Shown here piece by piece: positions 17,438 to 26,548 of a stretch of DNA of 64,000 nt. Each line of letters starts with the position of its first letter. The stretch's first letter is position 1. The notes beneath the pieces were generated by a model. The model saw only the letters and a program-made list of their open reading frames with translations. It was not told the DNA's origin and did not search any database. Origin of the DNA: Sphingomonas turrisvirgatae (GTDB taxonomy: Bacteria > Pseudomonadota > Alphaproteobacteria > Sphingomonadales > Sphingomonadaceae); the NCBI RefSeq assembly GCF_001721295.1, contig NZ_MDDS01000015.1, positions 1-64,000 of the forward strand, given 5' to 3'. Position numbers and translations under genes: made by a program.

Positions 17438-18262
17438 ATGCAAACCGACCGCAGCCAGCGATGGCGCGAGCGGCGCGCGCTATGGGCGCGCGACCTCGAG
17501 CTCATCGATCCAAGCGCCTATCGGGTCGAGGTCATCGACCATGCCGTGGCGCGCGCGTTCATCGCACGGCACCACTACCTCCCGACCTATCCGGCGGCCC
17601 AAGTCGCTGTCGGCCTGTTCGATCGCAGTGGTGCTCTCGAAGGCGTCGCCGTTTTCGCAGTGCCGACCACCGGCGCCGTGATCTCACGCCACACCGGCTT
17701 CGACGATCCCGCACGCGGCTGCGTCCTGGCCCGTCTCATCCTGACCGACGCAGTGCCGCAGAACGGCGAGAGCTTCTTCGTGGCGCGCGCCTTCCGGCAC
17801 CTCCGCCGTGAACGGCCGGGAATCGAGGCCGTGGTCTCGTATAGCGACCCCGGCGCCGGGCATATTGGCCGGGTCTATTGCGCGCTCTCGGCCGCGCACC
17901 GGGCGATCACGAGGCCGCGTACCATGCTCCGCGTCGGCGACATCACCATCTCGGGACGGACCCTCTCAAAAATTCGTCTCGGCGAGCAAGGACATGCTGG
18001 TGCGATCGACCAGCTGGTCGCGCTCGGCGTCCCGAGGCCGTCGATAGGCGAGGAGCCGCGCCGCTGGCTCTGGCGGCTTCAACGCGAGCGGCATCTCCTC
18101 GCCCACCAGCAAGCCGGGCTCTATGCCTATTGCTTCGAGCTCACCCGAGAGGCGCGCCGCCGAGGCCGCGCGCTCCCCCGGTTGCCCTATCCCAAGGCTC
18201 TTCCGATCCGGCACCCCACGCTGCCGCTCTTTCCTGTCGATGCGGAGACCAACCATGGCTGA
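17438..18262 (+). CDS. Mom-like DNA-adenine modification protein (GNAT fold)
   Basis: 274 residues. The ARHHYLP segment, then GVAVFAVPTTG, CVLARLILTD, GESFFVARAFRHLR and VSYSDPGAGHIGRVY, follow the pattern of phage Mu Mom and its relatives, including the S-Y-x-D-P box. Mu Mom adds a carbamoylmethyl-type group to adenines of phage DNA and so blocks restriction. The ~90-residue C-terminal extension beyond the GNAT core is Arg-rich. A similar protective role for this plasmid is inferred; the chemistry cannot be read from sequence. It overlaps the next gene by 8 bp. Confidence 0.7.
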   Translation: MQTDRSQRWRERRALWARDLELIDPSAYRVEVIDHAVARAFIARHHYLPTYPAAQVAVGLFDRSGALEGVAVFAVPTTGAVISRHTGFDDPARGCVLARLILTDAVPQNGESFFVARAFRHLRRERPGIEAVVSYSDPGAGHIGRVYCALSAAHRAITRPRTMLRVGDITISGRTLSKIRLGEQGHAGAIDQLVALGVPRPSIGEEPRRWLWRLQRERHLLAHQQAGLYAYCFELTREARRRGRALPRLPYPKALPIRHPTLPLFPVDAETNHG

Positions 18263-18635
18263 CATCACGACCCTCCCCGTCATGACGGCGGCCGATGCCG
18301 AGAGCATCGGCTTTGCCCGGTTCAACGACGTGCCGACGCTTCCGGTCGACATCCCCGACGGCAACTTCACGATAACGGCGAAGACGTCGGACGGGCGAAG
18401 GGTCACGTTCTTCTTCGGCGAGCATAAGCGCGGCGCGCCGCCCAGCTTCGTCGACATCCAGTATCACGATCACGGCGCGAACATCGCGAACGCCAACGGC
18501 GGCATCTCGCCGACCTTCGAGATGCTGACGATCGGCCTCGGCGGCCGACAGGTGTTCGACAGCCGCAAGCTCGATGCCGATGACAAGCCGTCGATCGCCG
18601 TCATCCTCCTGGGCGAGCCCAGCCGCCAGGAATGA
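18255..18635 (+). CDS. Hypothetical beta-rich protein
   Basis: 126 residues, unrecognised. Strand-forming segments (NFTITAKTSDGRRVTFFFGE, later FEMLTIGLGGRQVF) suggest a small beta fold; there is no signal peptide. ATG 18255 lies within the end of the Mom-like gene and has GGAGA upstream, supporting translational coupling. The next gene in the same direction is the transposon-interrupted PP-loop gene 61 bp further on. Confidence 0.5.
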   Translation: MADITTLPVMTAADAESIGFARFNDVPTLPVDIPDGNFTITAKTSDGRRVTFFFGEHKRGAPPSFVDIQYHDHGANIANANGGISPTFEMLTIGLGGRQVFDSRKLDADDKPSIAVILLGEPSRQE

Positions 18636-18696
18636 GGGGAGGGGGGTCTGGAGGATCGGAGGCGATGACCGCCTTCAAGATCCGAGGCCATCCTTC

Positions 18697-18813
18697 ATGT
18701 CCGCTTTTCCTCACGCCGAGGCCGGGATGGCCCGGTCTCCCGACTACATCCTGGTTTCCGCCCCGCCACCGGTCGTCCTCGCCTACGGTATCGGCGTCGA
18801 TTCCACCGCGCTG
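18697..18813 (+). pseudogene. Second PP-loop protein, 5' part, interrupted by the Tn7-like element
   Basis: Codes for the first 39 residues, ending in VVLAYGIGVDSTAL, a PP-loop motif. The frame then enters transposon sequence and stops shortly after. Removing the element plus one CGCTG copy joins codon CTG here to CTC at 27319 and gives an uninterrupted 321-residue protein (see the 3' part). Confidence 0.85.
18809..18813. repeat. Target-site duplication CGCTG, left copy
   Basis: Five-base duplication matching 27314-27318, the length made by Tn7-type transposition. Confidence 0.85.
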
Positions 18814-18955
18814 TCTGTGGAGAATCGATTGGCTCATATGGCGATAGCAGTTTAGCAGGACATTGGAGGCCTTCGGGAACCATAAACCTCATTCGCAGAA
18901 TCGGTTCTCGATTCCTTGACGGCATTCGAGAATCGATAAGCGATTCCTGCCCTGA
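18814..18955. repeat. Tn7-like left end with repeated CGAT-core motifs
   Basis: 142 bp between the left tip and the stop of the primase-helicase gene. Variants of GAATCGAT recur at about 18822, 18898 (with GGTTCTCGATTCC) and 18931 (GAATCGATAAGC, then GCGATTCC), in both orientations. The right tip has CGATTAGC. They resemble the multiple TnsB-binding sites found in Tn7 ends. Confidence 0.6.
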
Positions 18956-21403
18956 TTATTCGATACTGTAGCCAAGTGCGCGATAACCGACCTGTCGTTT
19001 CGCGGCCATGCGCGAGAGCAAGGGAACTGCGTCGTCGACATAGTCATAGACCAGCACGTCAGTCTTACCTGCATGCCGGCGATGCAGCCGCCCAACATAT
19101 TGTGCGAGAGTGCCTTTCCATGAGATCGGCATTGTCAGGAACAGCGTGTCGAGCCGATCATCGTCGAACCCTTCGCCGATATATCGGCCCGTCGCGAGGA
19201 TGAGGCGCTCCTCGCCGTAGGGCACCTGCAGCGCGGCATCTGAAGCTTTGCGCTCCGCCGCGCTCATGCCGCCGCGCAGCACCGCAAGATTCCGGACGAA
19301 GCGCGATAACCGGCTCTGCAGATATTCGAGATGGTCTTTGCGTTCGGTCAGGATCACCGGCGACCGCTTCGCTTCCAGCGCGCGCAGCACATCATCGAAG
19401 ATGAGATCGTTGCGGCCTTCATCCTGCGCGATTGCCGCATAGACCGCGGGCATTGGCGGCCTGTCCATGATGGCAAGCGGCTGTGGCAGCTGGAACGCTG
19501 TACGCCGCTGTCGCACACGATGGGCGATACCCCGCCGGGCGGCTTGCGTTCGGGCATCGACCCGATGACGGATCGGGCCGCATTGCATGAAGATGATAGG
19601 CTGATGCCCGTCCTTTCGCGCAACGGTTGCAGACAGGCCGAGAACGAACCGGGCTTTGGCCCGTCTGGCAACAAGCTCGAAGCTCGCCGCGGACAGGTGA
19701 TGGCATTCGTCGACGACAAGGTGGCCATAGTCGCCAACCAGGTCCGCGACCTCGCCATGTCTTACGAGGCTCTGTATCAGTGCCACGTCGATCACACCGG
19801 TGGGCTTGCGCTTGCCGCCACCGATAGTTCCGATCAGCTTCGGGTCGATGTCGAGGAACGTCCGCAACCGCTCGACCCATTGCTTCACCAGTTCCTTGCG
19901 GTGGACGAGCACCAGCGCATTGACCCCACGCTTGGCGATCAGATGCGCGGCGACCACCGTCTTGCCGAACGCCGTTGTCGCCGCCAGCACCCCGTCATCA
20001 TGCGGCGCAACCGCCTCGATCGCGCGGATTTGAGGCTCTTCGAGATTGCCGTGGAACGACACGCCATCGGGTAACGGGGTCCCGGCCATTCGCTGATCGT
20101 CGATCGTGGCCGCGCTCCCATGCATGGCCAGCAGCGCGACGAGTTCGTCCAGACACCCCCGCGGCAGCCCGATATGCTTCTGGTGAATCTCGGCGCAGGA
20201 GACGATGCGCGGTTTGCCGAACGTAGGTAGGCGCATTGCCTGCGCCTTGTAAAATTCGGGGTTCTGGAACGCCGCAAGCCGGATGATCTGCGCTGTCAGC
20301 GATGCGGGTAAGTCCGTGCGGTCGATATAGACCTGATCGCCCAACACGATATCGAGCCTCTCCGGCACCGGCTCGGTTGCCGGGGGCGGGTTAGGCCGTC
20401 GGGACGGCATCATCTTCCACGGCTCGGCCGCATGCTCGTCCTCGACGGGCATACGCACGCCCAGCACCCGTCCGCGCATTTCTGCATCGGCCACCATGCG
20501 GGAGGCATCGTGCCCATCCAGCTGTGGCAGCGAGGAGAGGAACGCCCATTGATCGTCATAGGGGCGAAGCTGCCCATCCACGAACAGGCTGTTTCCCTGC
20601 CGGCGAGCGCGTCCCTGTAAAGGCAGCGCGATCAGATTGCCGAACCCGCCGAGCGGCATGGTGTCCTGGCTCGGGAAGAAGCGGTCATAGGAGCCGAACC
20701 CGATCTCGGGACGCCGCTCCATCGTCTCGGTCAGGAGCGATGCGCCCAGCGCGCGAGCGGTTCGCGCCGGCACGGCGTCGGCAAAGAAGATCCAGACATG
20801 ACCGCCATTGCCGGACCGGGACCGTTCCAGCGCCGCCGGCACGCCGCGCAGCCGACAGGTTTCCATCATGGCGAGCGCATCCTCGGCCCAGCTCGCCTTG
20901 TCGAAGTCCGCCGCGAGAAAGCGGCAGCTCTCGTCGGCCAGCAGTGGATAGACGCCCGCAACATAATCGCCCGCGTCGGATCGCGAGGATGCGCCGCCGC
21001 GCAGATGTCGGTCGATGACGTCGTCGGTCACGGACAGGAACGCCTGGTGCGCGCACTCGCCGCATTTGACTTGAGGCTTGTCGCAAAGCCCGCGTTTCCA
21101 TTCATTGCCGCAGGCTGGCGCATAGCCGCCGCGCCCGGACTTGCGATTCTCCCAGCGGAGCGGGAACACATCCTCGCGCCCTGCGAATAACCGGCGGAAC
21201 AGCGCGATCTTGTCACCCGTCGGCGAGGTCGCCGTCACCGGAGCCTCGGGGAACAGCGAGACGGCAACCTCCTTTCGGTCCTCAGCCACCTCCCGGGCCG
21301 CGAGCGCGTCGAGCGCTTCGACCACGGCCGCCCGCTCATCATCCAGCACTTTCAGTCGAGCCCGCAGCCGCGCTGCCTCCTCCATTTCGGGATATTCGCT
21401 CAC
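18956..21403 (-). CDS. Archaeo-eukaryotic primase fused to DEAD/DEAH helicase (TOTE-type)
   Basis: 815 residues starting with GTG that overlaps the tniQ stop. An N-terminal coiled segment (residues 1-45) is followed by a primase-like domain with the acidic pair in FLAADFDKAS and the conserved His in NGGHVWIFF, preceded by a Cys cluster (CGNEWKRGLC, CGEC). The C-terminal half is a superfamily 2 helicase: ATTAFGKTVVAA (Walker A), VVDECHHLS (motif II), LSATVARKDG (motif III) and YVGRLHRRHAGK (motif VI). TOTE systems with this fusion are proposed conflict systems linked to mobile elements. Being the last gene of the transposition operon suggests a role in transposition or element protection. Confidence 0.8.
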   Translation of the reverse strand: MSEYPEMEEAARLRARLKVLDDERAAVVEALDALAAREVAEDRKEVAVSLFPEAPVTATSPTGDKIALFRRLFAGREDVFPLRWENRKSGRGGYAPACGNEWKRGLCDKPQVKCGECAHQAFLSVTDDVIDRHLRGGASSRSDAGDYVAGVYPLLADESCRFLAADFDKASWAEDALAMMETCRLRGVPAALERSRSGNGGHVWIFFADAVPARTARALGASLLTETMERRPEIGFGSYDRFFPSQDTMPLGGFGNLIALPLQGRARRQGNSLFVDGQLRPYDDQWAFLSSLPQLDGHDASRMVADAEMRGRVLGVRMPVEDEHAAEPWKMMPSRRPNPPPATEPVPERLDIVLGDQVYIDRTDLPASLTAQIIRLAAFQNPEFYKAQAMRLPTFGKPRIVSCAEIHQKHIGLPRGCLDELVALLAMHGSAATIDDQRMAGTPLPDGVSFHGNLEEPQIRAIEAVAPHDDGVLAATTAFGKTVVAAHLIAKRGVNALVLVHRKELVKQWVERLRTFLDIDPKLIGTIGGGKRKPTGVIDVALIQSLVRHGEVADLVGDYGHLVVDECHHLSAASFELVARRAKARFVLGLSATVARKDGHQPIIFMQCGPIRHRVDARTQAARRGIAHRVRQRRTAFQLPQPLAIMDRPPMPAVYAAIAQDEGRNDLIFDDVLRALEAKRSPVILTERKDHLEYLQSRLSRFVRNLAVLRGGMSAAERKASDAALQVPYGEERLILATGRYIGEGFDDDRLDTLFLTMPISWKGTLAQYVGRLHRRHAGKTDVLVYDYVDDAVPLLSRMAAKRQVGYRALGYSIE

Positions 21404-23307
21404 GCTGCGGCAGCCTGCGCGGGCAGGCGATCACGATAGATATCGCGGATAATCCTCTCCGCGCTTTCCCGATCGTAAAAGGGTTGCAGCTTTCGGCTCC
21501 CAGGGATCGCCGGCGCCAGACCAGCATGCCGCAAGTGCTGATGCACCCTGACCGCATGGGTCGCCTTGCATGGGATACGCGCCAGTTCCGCCGCGGATAC
21601 GAAGCGGGCTCCGAACGCCTCGATCTCCACGCGCCGCAATGCCGGCATGATCCTGAGCGAAGTCTGTTTCCTGTCCACCGTGAACCACCCCAGTCGCTTG
21701 AGGTTGGCGACCGTGGGGATCGTCACGCGAAGATGCCGCGCAGCCTGCGCCATGAGCATGAACATCGGATCGTCTTCATATTCGAGACCGGCGATGACCG
21801 CGTTTGTGTCGACCAGGATCTGCGCGATCCCACGTTCGCTGCGCAATCGGCCCGTTGCTTTGATCTGACCTCGGAGCAGTCCGCCGATGATAGCATCCGA
21901 GGAGCGGTAGCAAACGCGCACGGCGCGCAAGATCGTCTCGCTGCCTCGTGGTGGCGTGTCCATGAACGGTGCATCACCGTGCAAAGCCGTAAGGAAGCGC
22001 CCGAGGTCGACAAGCCGGTATTGCGCGGGGATCGAAGCGCCGCCGAGCGGGAAGGCCCGCGGCAGATAGTTCCGAGCGACCAGCGTCTTGAACAACTGGT
22101 GCGTGGTGCCGAGGTGACGACGCGCTTCTTCCGGCGAGCACGACTTGCGGAAGAAGGCCACCAGGGGTTCTTCGAGGGCTTTCGGAACGACCACGCCCCG
22201 ATCCTTGCGCAGCAAAGGTGCGATCATGCCAAGCGCCGCCGCTACCGTCGCGACCCGATCCGCGGATACGCCGCACCGTCCCGCCAGACCGCCCAGCGTC
22301 GTCAGATCGCCCTCGGGCGCAGGCTTACGGAATAGGATCGTGCCTGCCGTTATTGGCACATTCTTGACGACATGGTCCCGGACGGCCTCCCGGATCGGGT
22401 CGAGCGCCGGATGGGTCGACAGGCCGAGCCAGTGTTGCAGGCGTCCATAGACGCCCACCGGCGTCCGGCGTTTCCACGGACATGCCGCCAGCATGCCGTC
22501 CAGCATCTCTTCGAACCGATTGGGGAAGTCCTCGCAGATGGCAAAGCCCACGGCCATCGTGCGGGTTCGTTCCGCAAGTCCCTGACGACGCCAGCTGACG
22601 ATCGATCTGCCCCAGCGCGCTACCGAGCCCAGCCATTGCATGATCTCGGCAGCGTCCGCGAACGCCAGGTTGTCGAGGAAGCTATGGGCAAGGCGGGGCC
22701 CATCGCCAAGCCTTCCGACAAGATAGGCATCGCCGATCCTGCCATCCGATGCGACTACTTCAGTCCGTTCTGCCGTCAGGTCGTGCCCGCATTCGCAAGT
22801 GGCTGGTGACAGATGAGAACGCCGGAACGTGCGCCGACAGGCAGGGCAGGCGGCCAGCAGCGTCCGGCCATGGCGAGGGCAGTTCGATATCTTCGCCACA
22901 TCCCACCACGACCGTCGCCGGGGGCGACACGCCACGGGCCCTTCGTCCTGCTCGATGTCCGATCGCAGGCAGTCCGGGCAGATGCGCGCGAAGTTGCAGC
23001 TGTAGCTGAGATTCCGGCTGCGGCTGACAAGCTCTCCGGCGAGAAGGCTCCCCTCGATGGTCTGGATGATCGAGTTGTAGAGCAGTGTTTCGAGCGGAAC
23101 ACTGCTGAGTCGGGCGATATCATCGAAGCGCCGCCCGCGCTCCATATCGCGAACGAAGTCAGTTCGATCTGCAAGCGGCACCTGCCGCGCAAATTCGAGA
23201 CGGCTTTCGCAGCCGTGCCGCAGGGCAAGTCGATTGAACAACGCCCAGCCCGGCTCGAACGGCGCCGGCCGCACGCGTAGGGCAAGCCGGGGCGCCGACG
23301 CTGTCAT
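21400..23307 (-). CDS. tniQ: TniQ/TnsD-family target-selection protein
   Basis: 635 residues. The N-terminal TniQ domain shows ESRLEFARQVPLADRTDF-like opening, a zinc-binding set (CPDCLRSD, then CPRHG, CPACRRTF, CECGHD) and a Trp-rich segment. The long C-terminal part (~400 residues) contains helix-turn-helix-like stretches, as in TnsD proteins that bind a specific attachment site. At this length it is nearer TnsD than short TniQ. It would guide the element to its target, possibly the PP-loop gene in which this copy sits. Start ATG 23307 overlaps the tnsC stop (ATGA). Confidence 0.75.
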   Translation of the reverse strand: MTASAPRLALRVRPAPFEPGWALFNRLALRHGCESRLEFARQVPLADRTDFVRDMERGRRFDDIARLSSVPLETLLYNSIIQTIEGSLLAGELVSRSRNLSYSCNFARICPDCLRSDIEQDEGPVACRPRRRSWWDVAKISNCPRHGRTLLAACPACRRTFRRSHLSPATCECGHDLTAERTEVVASDGRIGDAYLVGRLGDGPRLAHSFLDNLAFADAAEIMQWLGSVARWGRSIVSWRRQGLAERTRTMAVGFAICEDFPNRFEEMLDGMLAACPWKRRTPVGVYGRLQHWLGLSTHPALDPIREAVRDHVVKNVPITAGTILFRKPAPEGDLTTLGGLAGRCGVSADRVATVAAALGMIAPLLRKDRGVVVPKALEEPLVAFFRKSCSPEEARRHLGTTHQLFKTLVARNYLPRAFPLGGASIPAQYRLVDLGRFLTALHGDAPFMDTPPRGSETILRAVRVCYRSSDAIIGGLLRGQIKATGRLRSERGIAQILVDTNAVIAGLEYEDDPMFMLMAQAARHLRVTIPTVANLKRLGWFTVDRKQTSLRIMPALRRVEIEAFGARFVSAAELARIPCKATHAVRVHQHLRHAGLAPAIPGSRKLQPFYDRESAERIIRDIYRDRLPAQAAAA

Positions 23308-24434
23308 AGGCCCTCGCGTATAAACGGCCGAAGGGGTTGTGCGCCCCTTCCGCGCAACTTCGTGACCCGGCTCATATTCATGGGCGGTGGCGGATCGGTA
23401 TCGCGCAGCCAGATCTCGCGCAGGCGTTCGCCGGAACACAGGAAGGGATTGTCGAGGCGAAGCGGCACCATGCCTGTTTCCACCGGCTCATCCTCGAGCA
23501 ATGCATCGAAGTCGAGCATGTCTCCGACATCGGCTTGATATACAGGATACCATCCCGCATGAACCTGTCCCAGCAGATCGAGGTCGATCGACCGTCTGCC
23601 ATTCGCCAGCGCCGTGCTCAGGGCTTGGCTCAGGTATTTCGAGACGATCCCGATCTCGCCACCCGTCGCAACATAGATACGCTTGGCCATCTCGTGTTTG
23701 GCGAGCCCCGACGCTTCCGGCAGCCCCAACATCTTTTCCATGACGCCGAGCACGCCCGAGAACATCGTGCGCCCGCTCCGCGTCGCCCAGTCATAGGGTT
23801 TCAGGATGACTGTCGGTTGAAGGCGGCGGCGCAACTGCATCGTCCTCTCACCCGGTACGGCGATGTCGAGCAGTCGGGGAAGTCCCGCGATCACGATCTG
23901 CACCTTCACCCGGTTGAGCAGCGACTTGATGAACTCGGTCACTTCGGCCGTCGTCTCGGCATTGTTTTCGTTCACCATGTGATGACCTTCATCGATGAAG
24001 ATCATCTCGGTGCCGGTCTCCTCGGCGTAGAAGGCGATCTTCTCGATCACCTCGCTGGTGTTCCAATGGTCCCGCGCGCGGTAGCCGTAGGCGCCGAGGA
24101 TCGCCCCGACGAGCGCCCTCCGCGTCGTCCGCTCGGGCGCCTCGACGTAGACTATGCGGCGGATATCGCCATCCTCGGTCGCGCGGTCGGGATAATCCGC
24201 CATATAGTCCTCGAGCGCTGTCGTCTTGCCAGACCCGGCAGCGCCGACGATGAGCAAGGCCCGCGCCTTGAAGCGCCGCGCGTCCTCGCGTGGGCGATAT
24301 CGCCCATGCAACTCGCGGATCGCGGCTTTCGCCTCCGTGTGCCGCGTGTGCGGGATCACGGTGGTTTCGAACGTCAGCACGGCATCGGGCACTGCGGGCC
24401 GAGCCGGCGAGGCCATGGCGTGGCGACGAGTCAT
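23304..24434 (-). CDS. tnsC: TnsC-like AAA+ transposition regulator
   Basis: 376 residues with Walker A LIVGAAGSGKTTAL, Walker B MIFIDEGHHM and a sensor region around IVIAGLPRLLD. TnsC bridges the target selector (TniQ/TnsD) and the transposase and controls activation through ATP. The start ATG 24434 overlaps the tnsB stop; a longer open frame to 24836 is a shadow of tnsB. It lies between tnsB and tniQ in the canonical Tn7 order. Confidence 0.85.
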   Translation of the reverse strand: MTRRHAMASPARPAVPDAVLTFETTVIPHTRHTEAKAAIRELHGRYRPREDARRFKARALLIVGAAGSGKTTALEDYMADYPDRATEDGDIRRIVYVEAPERTTRRALVGAILGAYGYRARDHWNTSEVIEKIAFYAEETGTEMIFIDEGHHMVNENNAETTAEVTEFIKSLLNRVKVQIVIAGLPRLLDIAVPGERTMQLRRRLQPTVILKPYDWATRSGRTMFSGVLGVMEKMLGLPEASGLAKHEMAKRIYVATGGEIGIVSKYLSQALSTALANGRRSIDLDLLGQVHAGWYPVYQADVGDMLDFDALLEDEPVETGMVPLRLDNPFLCSGERLREIWLRDTDPPPPMNMSRVTKLRGRGAQPLRPFIREGL

Positions 24435-26548
24435 CGTTTCGGCTCCGACCATTGTGCGACCAGCGCCTCGATGTCCGCATCGAGATCGGCAATGGGAGGC
24501 AAAGGTTCTGGCGCCTGTTCCTCCGCAGGTGGCGGTACTTCCGCTGTCCAGGCTTCCGACGTCGTAAGGGGAAGCTGATTCTGGCCCTCGATCGGCGTAA
24601 AGTAGCGCCCGTCGGTCTCGTATCGCGCAGCGCGCGTCTTGGCGCGGACCTTGCTCTTCCTGTCCTGCAGTTCGCCCGCCGTCTGCGCGGCAAGACCGCG
24701 TGCCGCTTCGAGATCGGCGACCGTCACGGGCGCATTCCTGGGCAGGCTGCGCTTTGCGATCGCGCGATGGATCTTGTGCTGATATTTGGAGACGCCGCGT
24801 GATACGCTCTGGTCGACGCAGGGGATCATCTGCCACTCGCCCCGCTCATCGTCGAGCAGCCAGATTTCGCCCAGATCGTAGGGGTCGTATCGTATCTCCC
24901 AGTCTTTCTCCAATCCGCCGCGGCGCGCCAGCAGCGGTTCGAGCTTCTCCCGATCGGCGTAGAGCAGCCCCTCATACTGGATGCCGATGTTGGAGATACG
25001 CCGGAAGAAAGTCTCCCCGGTCAGCCGGACGATATGGTCGAAGTCGGGGACGGGCCGCACCGGATATAGCGTCGTGAGCTCTCGCCAGCGCTCATAAGGT
25101 GTGCATCGCAGCGTGTCGTGGACGCTATGATGATAATCATCGACGATCCATTTGAGGATGCGGCCGCGCACCTCCTCGAGCGACAGCTTCGCCCGGGCCA
25201 CCGGATCGTAAAGATCCATGGTCCGCGACAGGGTCGTGCCTTCCTCATGACTGAACACCTGCACCCCGATGGTCTGGAACACGCGCTCGATCGCGCCCTT
25301 GAGCCACGGCATCTTCACCGGCAGGTTGACGATGCCGATGTCTAGCATCCTGGCGGCCGTCTGCAGCGACTGCGACCGGAACTCCTTGCCGTAGCAGATC
25401 AGCCATTCGGGCACGCCGTGGCATGGCCAGTCGTGATCGATACCCTCGATCCCCGAGAGATCCTTCTTCCATATGGCGTGACCCAGCGCCCGCTGGAGCG
25501 AGGCATAGGACGGCGCCTCGAAGCTCAGATGGGCGCCCACGATCATGCGCGTGGCGCGATCGATGAGCGCAGTAAGCCAAGGCCGGCCCAGGGCGCGGCC
25601 GCTCTGTGGGTGGACCACCACCAGATCGATCAGGCAATGATCGACCTCGACCTCTTCAAGCGGTCGCTCGGGCGGGGTCCGCCGCTCGAAGATGCCGAAC
25701 TTGAGCCAGGCGGCACGACGGCCGAAGCGGCGCTCATATTCCTGCCGCTCGGTGTAATTCTCGCGGATGAACACCCGGAATGTCCGGTCGCTGACCGCCG
25801 GCACATTCTGCTCGCGGCACAGATCGACATAGCGACGATAGGCATAATTCTTCCGGCGCCGGGGCATGCCCAGATACCAGGCTTCGACAGCCTGCCGCAT
25901 CAGCTTGTAGGTGTCGGGGCGATCGCCGTCCTCGCGCGCATAGCGGGACTGGCGCGCGCCGCGCCGGTGATAGTGCGGAATCAGCAGCCGGATATCGCGG
26001 CCGTGCCGGCTCCACACGCCATACCAGGCCCGCACCGTGTAGGGATTGGGTCGGCTCAGCGCCTTGGGGCGTCGAGTGTCCCCGCTTCCCTTCCGGCGCT
26101 GCTCGGAGGATATCCGGGCCGCGAACGCTGCGTCCTCCTGCTCCCATTGGCCATGATGTGCTTCGAACACAGTCTCTGCAGCGGCGGCATAGGCGCCCAT
26201 CAGCGTCGGATGCTCACCCCGGATAGCATCAACCATGCGCACATAGGTTTCCCGGCGCTCCGCCTCGCGACGGACGTCCTCCGGCCAGAACTCCCAGGTC
26301 TTTTCCAGCGCCTCGGCTACTGCCTTGGGCAAACCCTCCGCGTTGCAAGGATGATGCGTCAGGCGCCGCGCACCATAGACGGTGTCGATCTCATCATCGC
26401 TCCACGTTCGCGCATCGCCACCGGATTGCGGGCGAAGCAGATAACCGCGACGTTTTCGCTCGACCACCGACCAGAGCGCCATCTGACCCTGTTCATCCCG
26501 GATCGAGAGCGTGTCCCCTTGCTGGAAGCGCATCGGCGTCGCGGTCAT
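24431..26548 (-). CDS. tnsB: TnsB-like DDE transposase with Cys at the second catalytic position
   Basis: 705 residues, about the length of Tn7 TnsB (702). A helix-turn-helix region is followed by the RNase-H core: first Asp in EVEVDHCLID, Glu in WLKGAIERVF. At the second Asp position the sequence is WLICYGKEF, where relatives have D-x-G-x-E/D-F. The Cys is exactly 36 positions before the Glu, the D(35)E spacing, so Cys has replaced Asp. That should abolish 3'-end cutting and joining unless another residue substitutes. A C-terminal Mu-type beta-barrel follows. It overlaps tnsA and tnsC by 4 bp each. Confidence 0.85.
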   Translation of the reverse strand: MTATPMRFQQGDTLSIRDEQGQMALWSVVERKRRGYLLRPQSGGDARTWSDDEIDTVYGARRLTHHPCNAEGLPKAVAEALEKTWEFWPEDVRREAERRETYVRMVDAIRGEHPTLMGAYAAAAETVFEAHHGQWEQEDAAFAARISSEQRRKGSGDTRRPKALSRPNPYTVRAWYGVWSRHGRDIRLLIPHYHRRGARQSRYAREDGDRPDTYKLMRQAVEAWYLGMPRRRKNYAYRRYVDLCREQNVPAVSDRTFRVFIRENYTERQEYERRFGRRAAWLKFGIFERRTPPERPLEEVEVDHCLIDLVVVHPQSGRALGRPWLTALIDRATRMIVGAHLSFEAPSYASLQRALGHAIWKKDLSGIEGIDHDWPCHGVPEWLICYGKEFRSQSLQTAARMLDIGIVNLPVKMPWLKGAIERVFQTIGVQVFSHEEGTTLSRTMDLYDPVARAKLSLEEVRGRILKWIVDDYHHSVHDTLRCTPYERWRELTTLYPVRPVPDFDHIVRLTGETFFRRISNIGIQYEGLLYADREKLEPLLARRGGLEKDWEIRYDPYDLGEIWLLDDERGEWQMIPCVDQSVSRGVSKYQHKIHRAIAKRSLPRNAPVTVADLEAARGLAAQTAGELQDRKSKVRAKTRAARYETDGRYFTPIEGQNQLPLTTSEAWTAEVPPPAEEQAPEPLPPIADLDADIEALVAQWSEPKR

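Noticed and set aside
18956..21403. Type III restriction or plain DEAD-box helicase
   Set aside because: The N-terminal half has primase-type residues (AADFDK, NGGHVWIFF) and the gene is coupled to tniQ.
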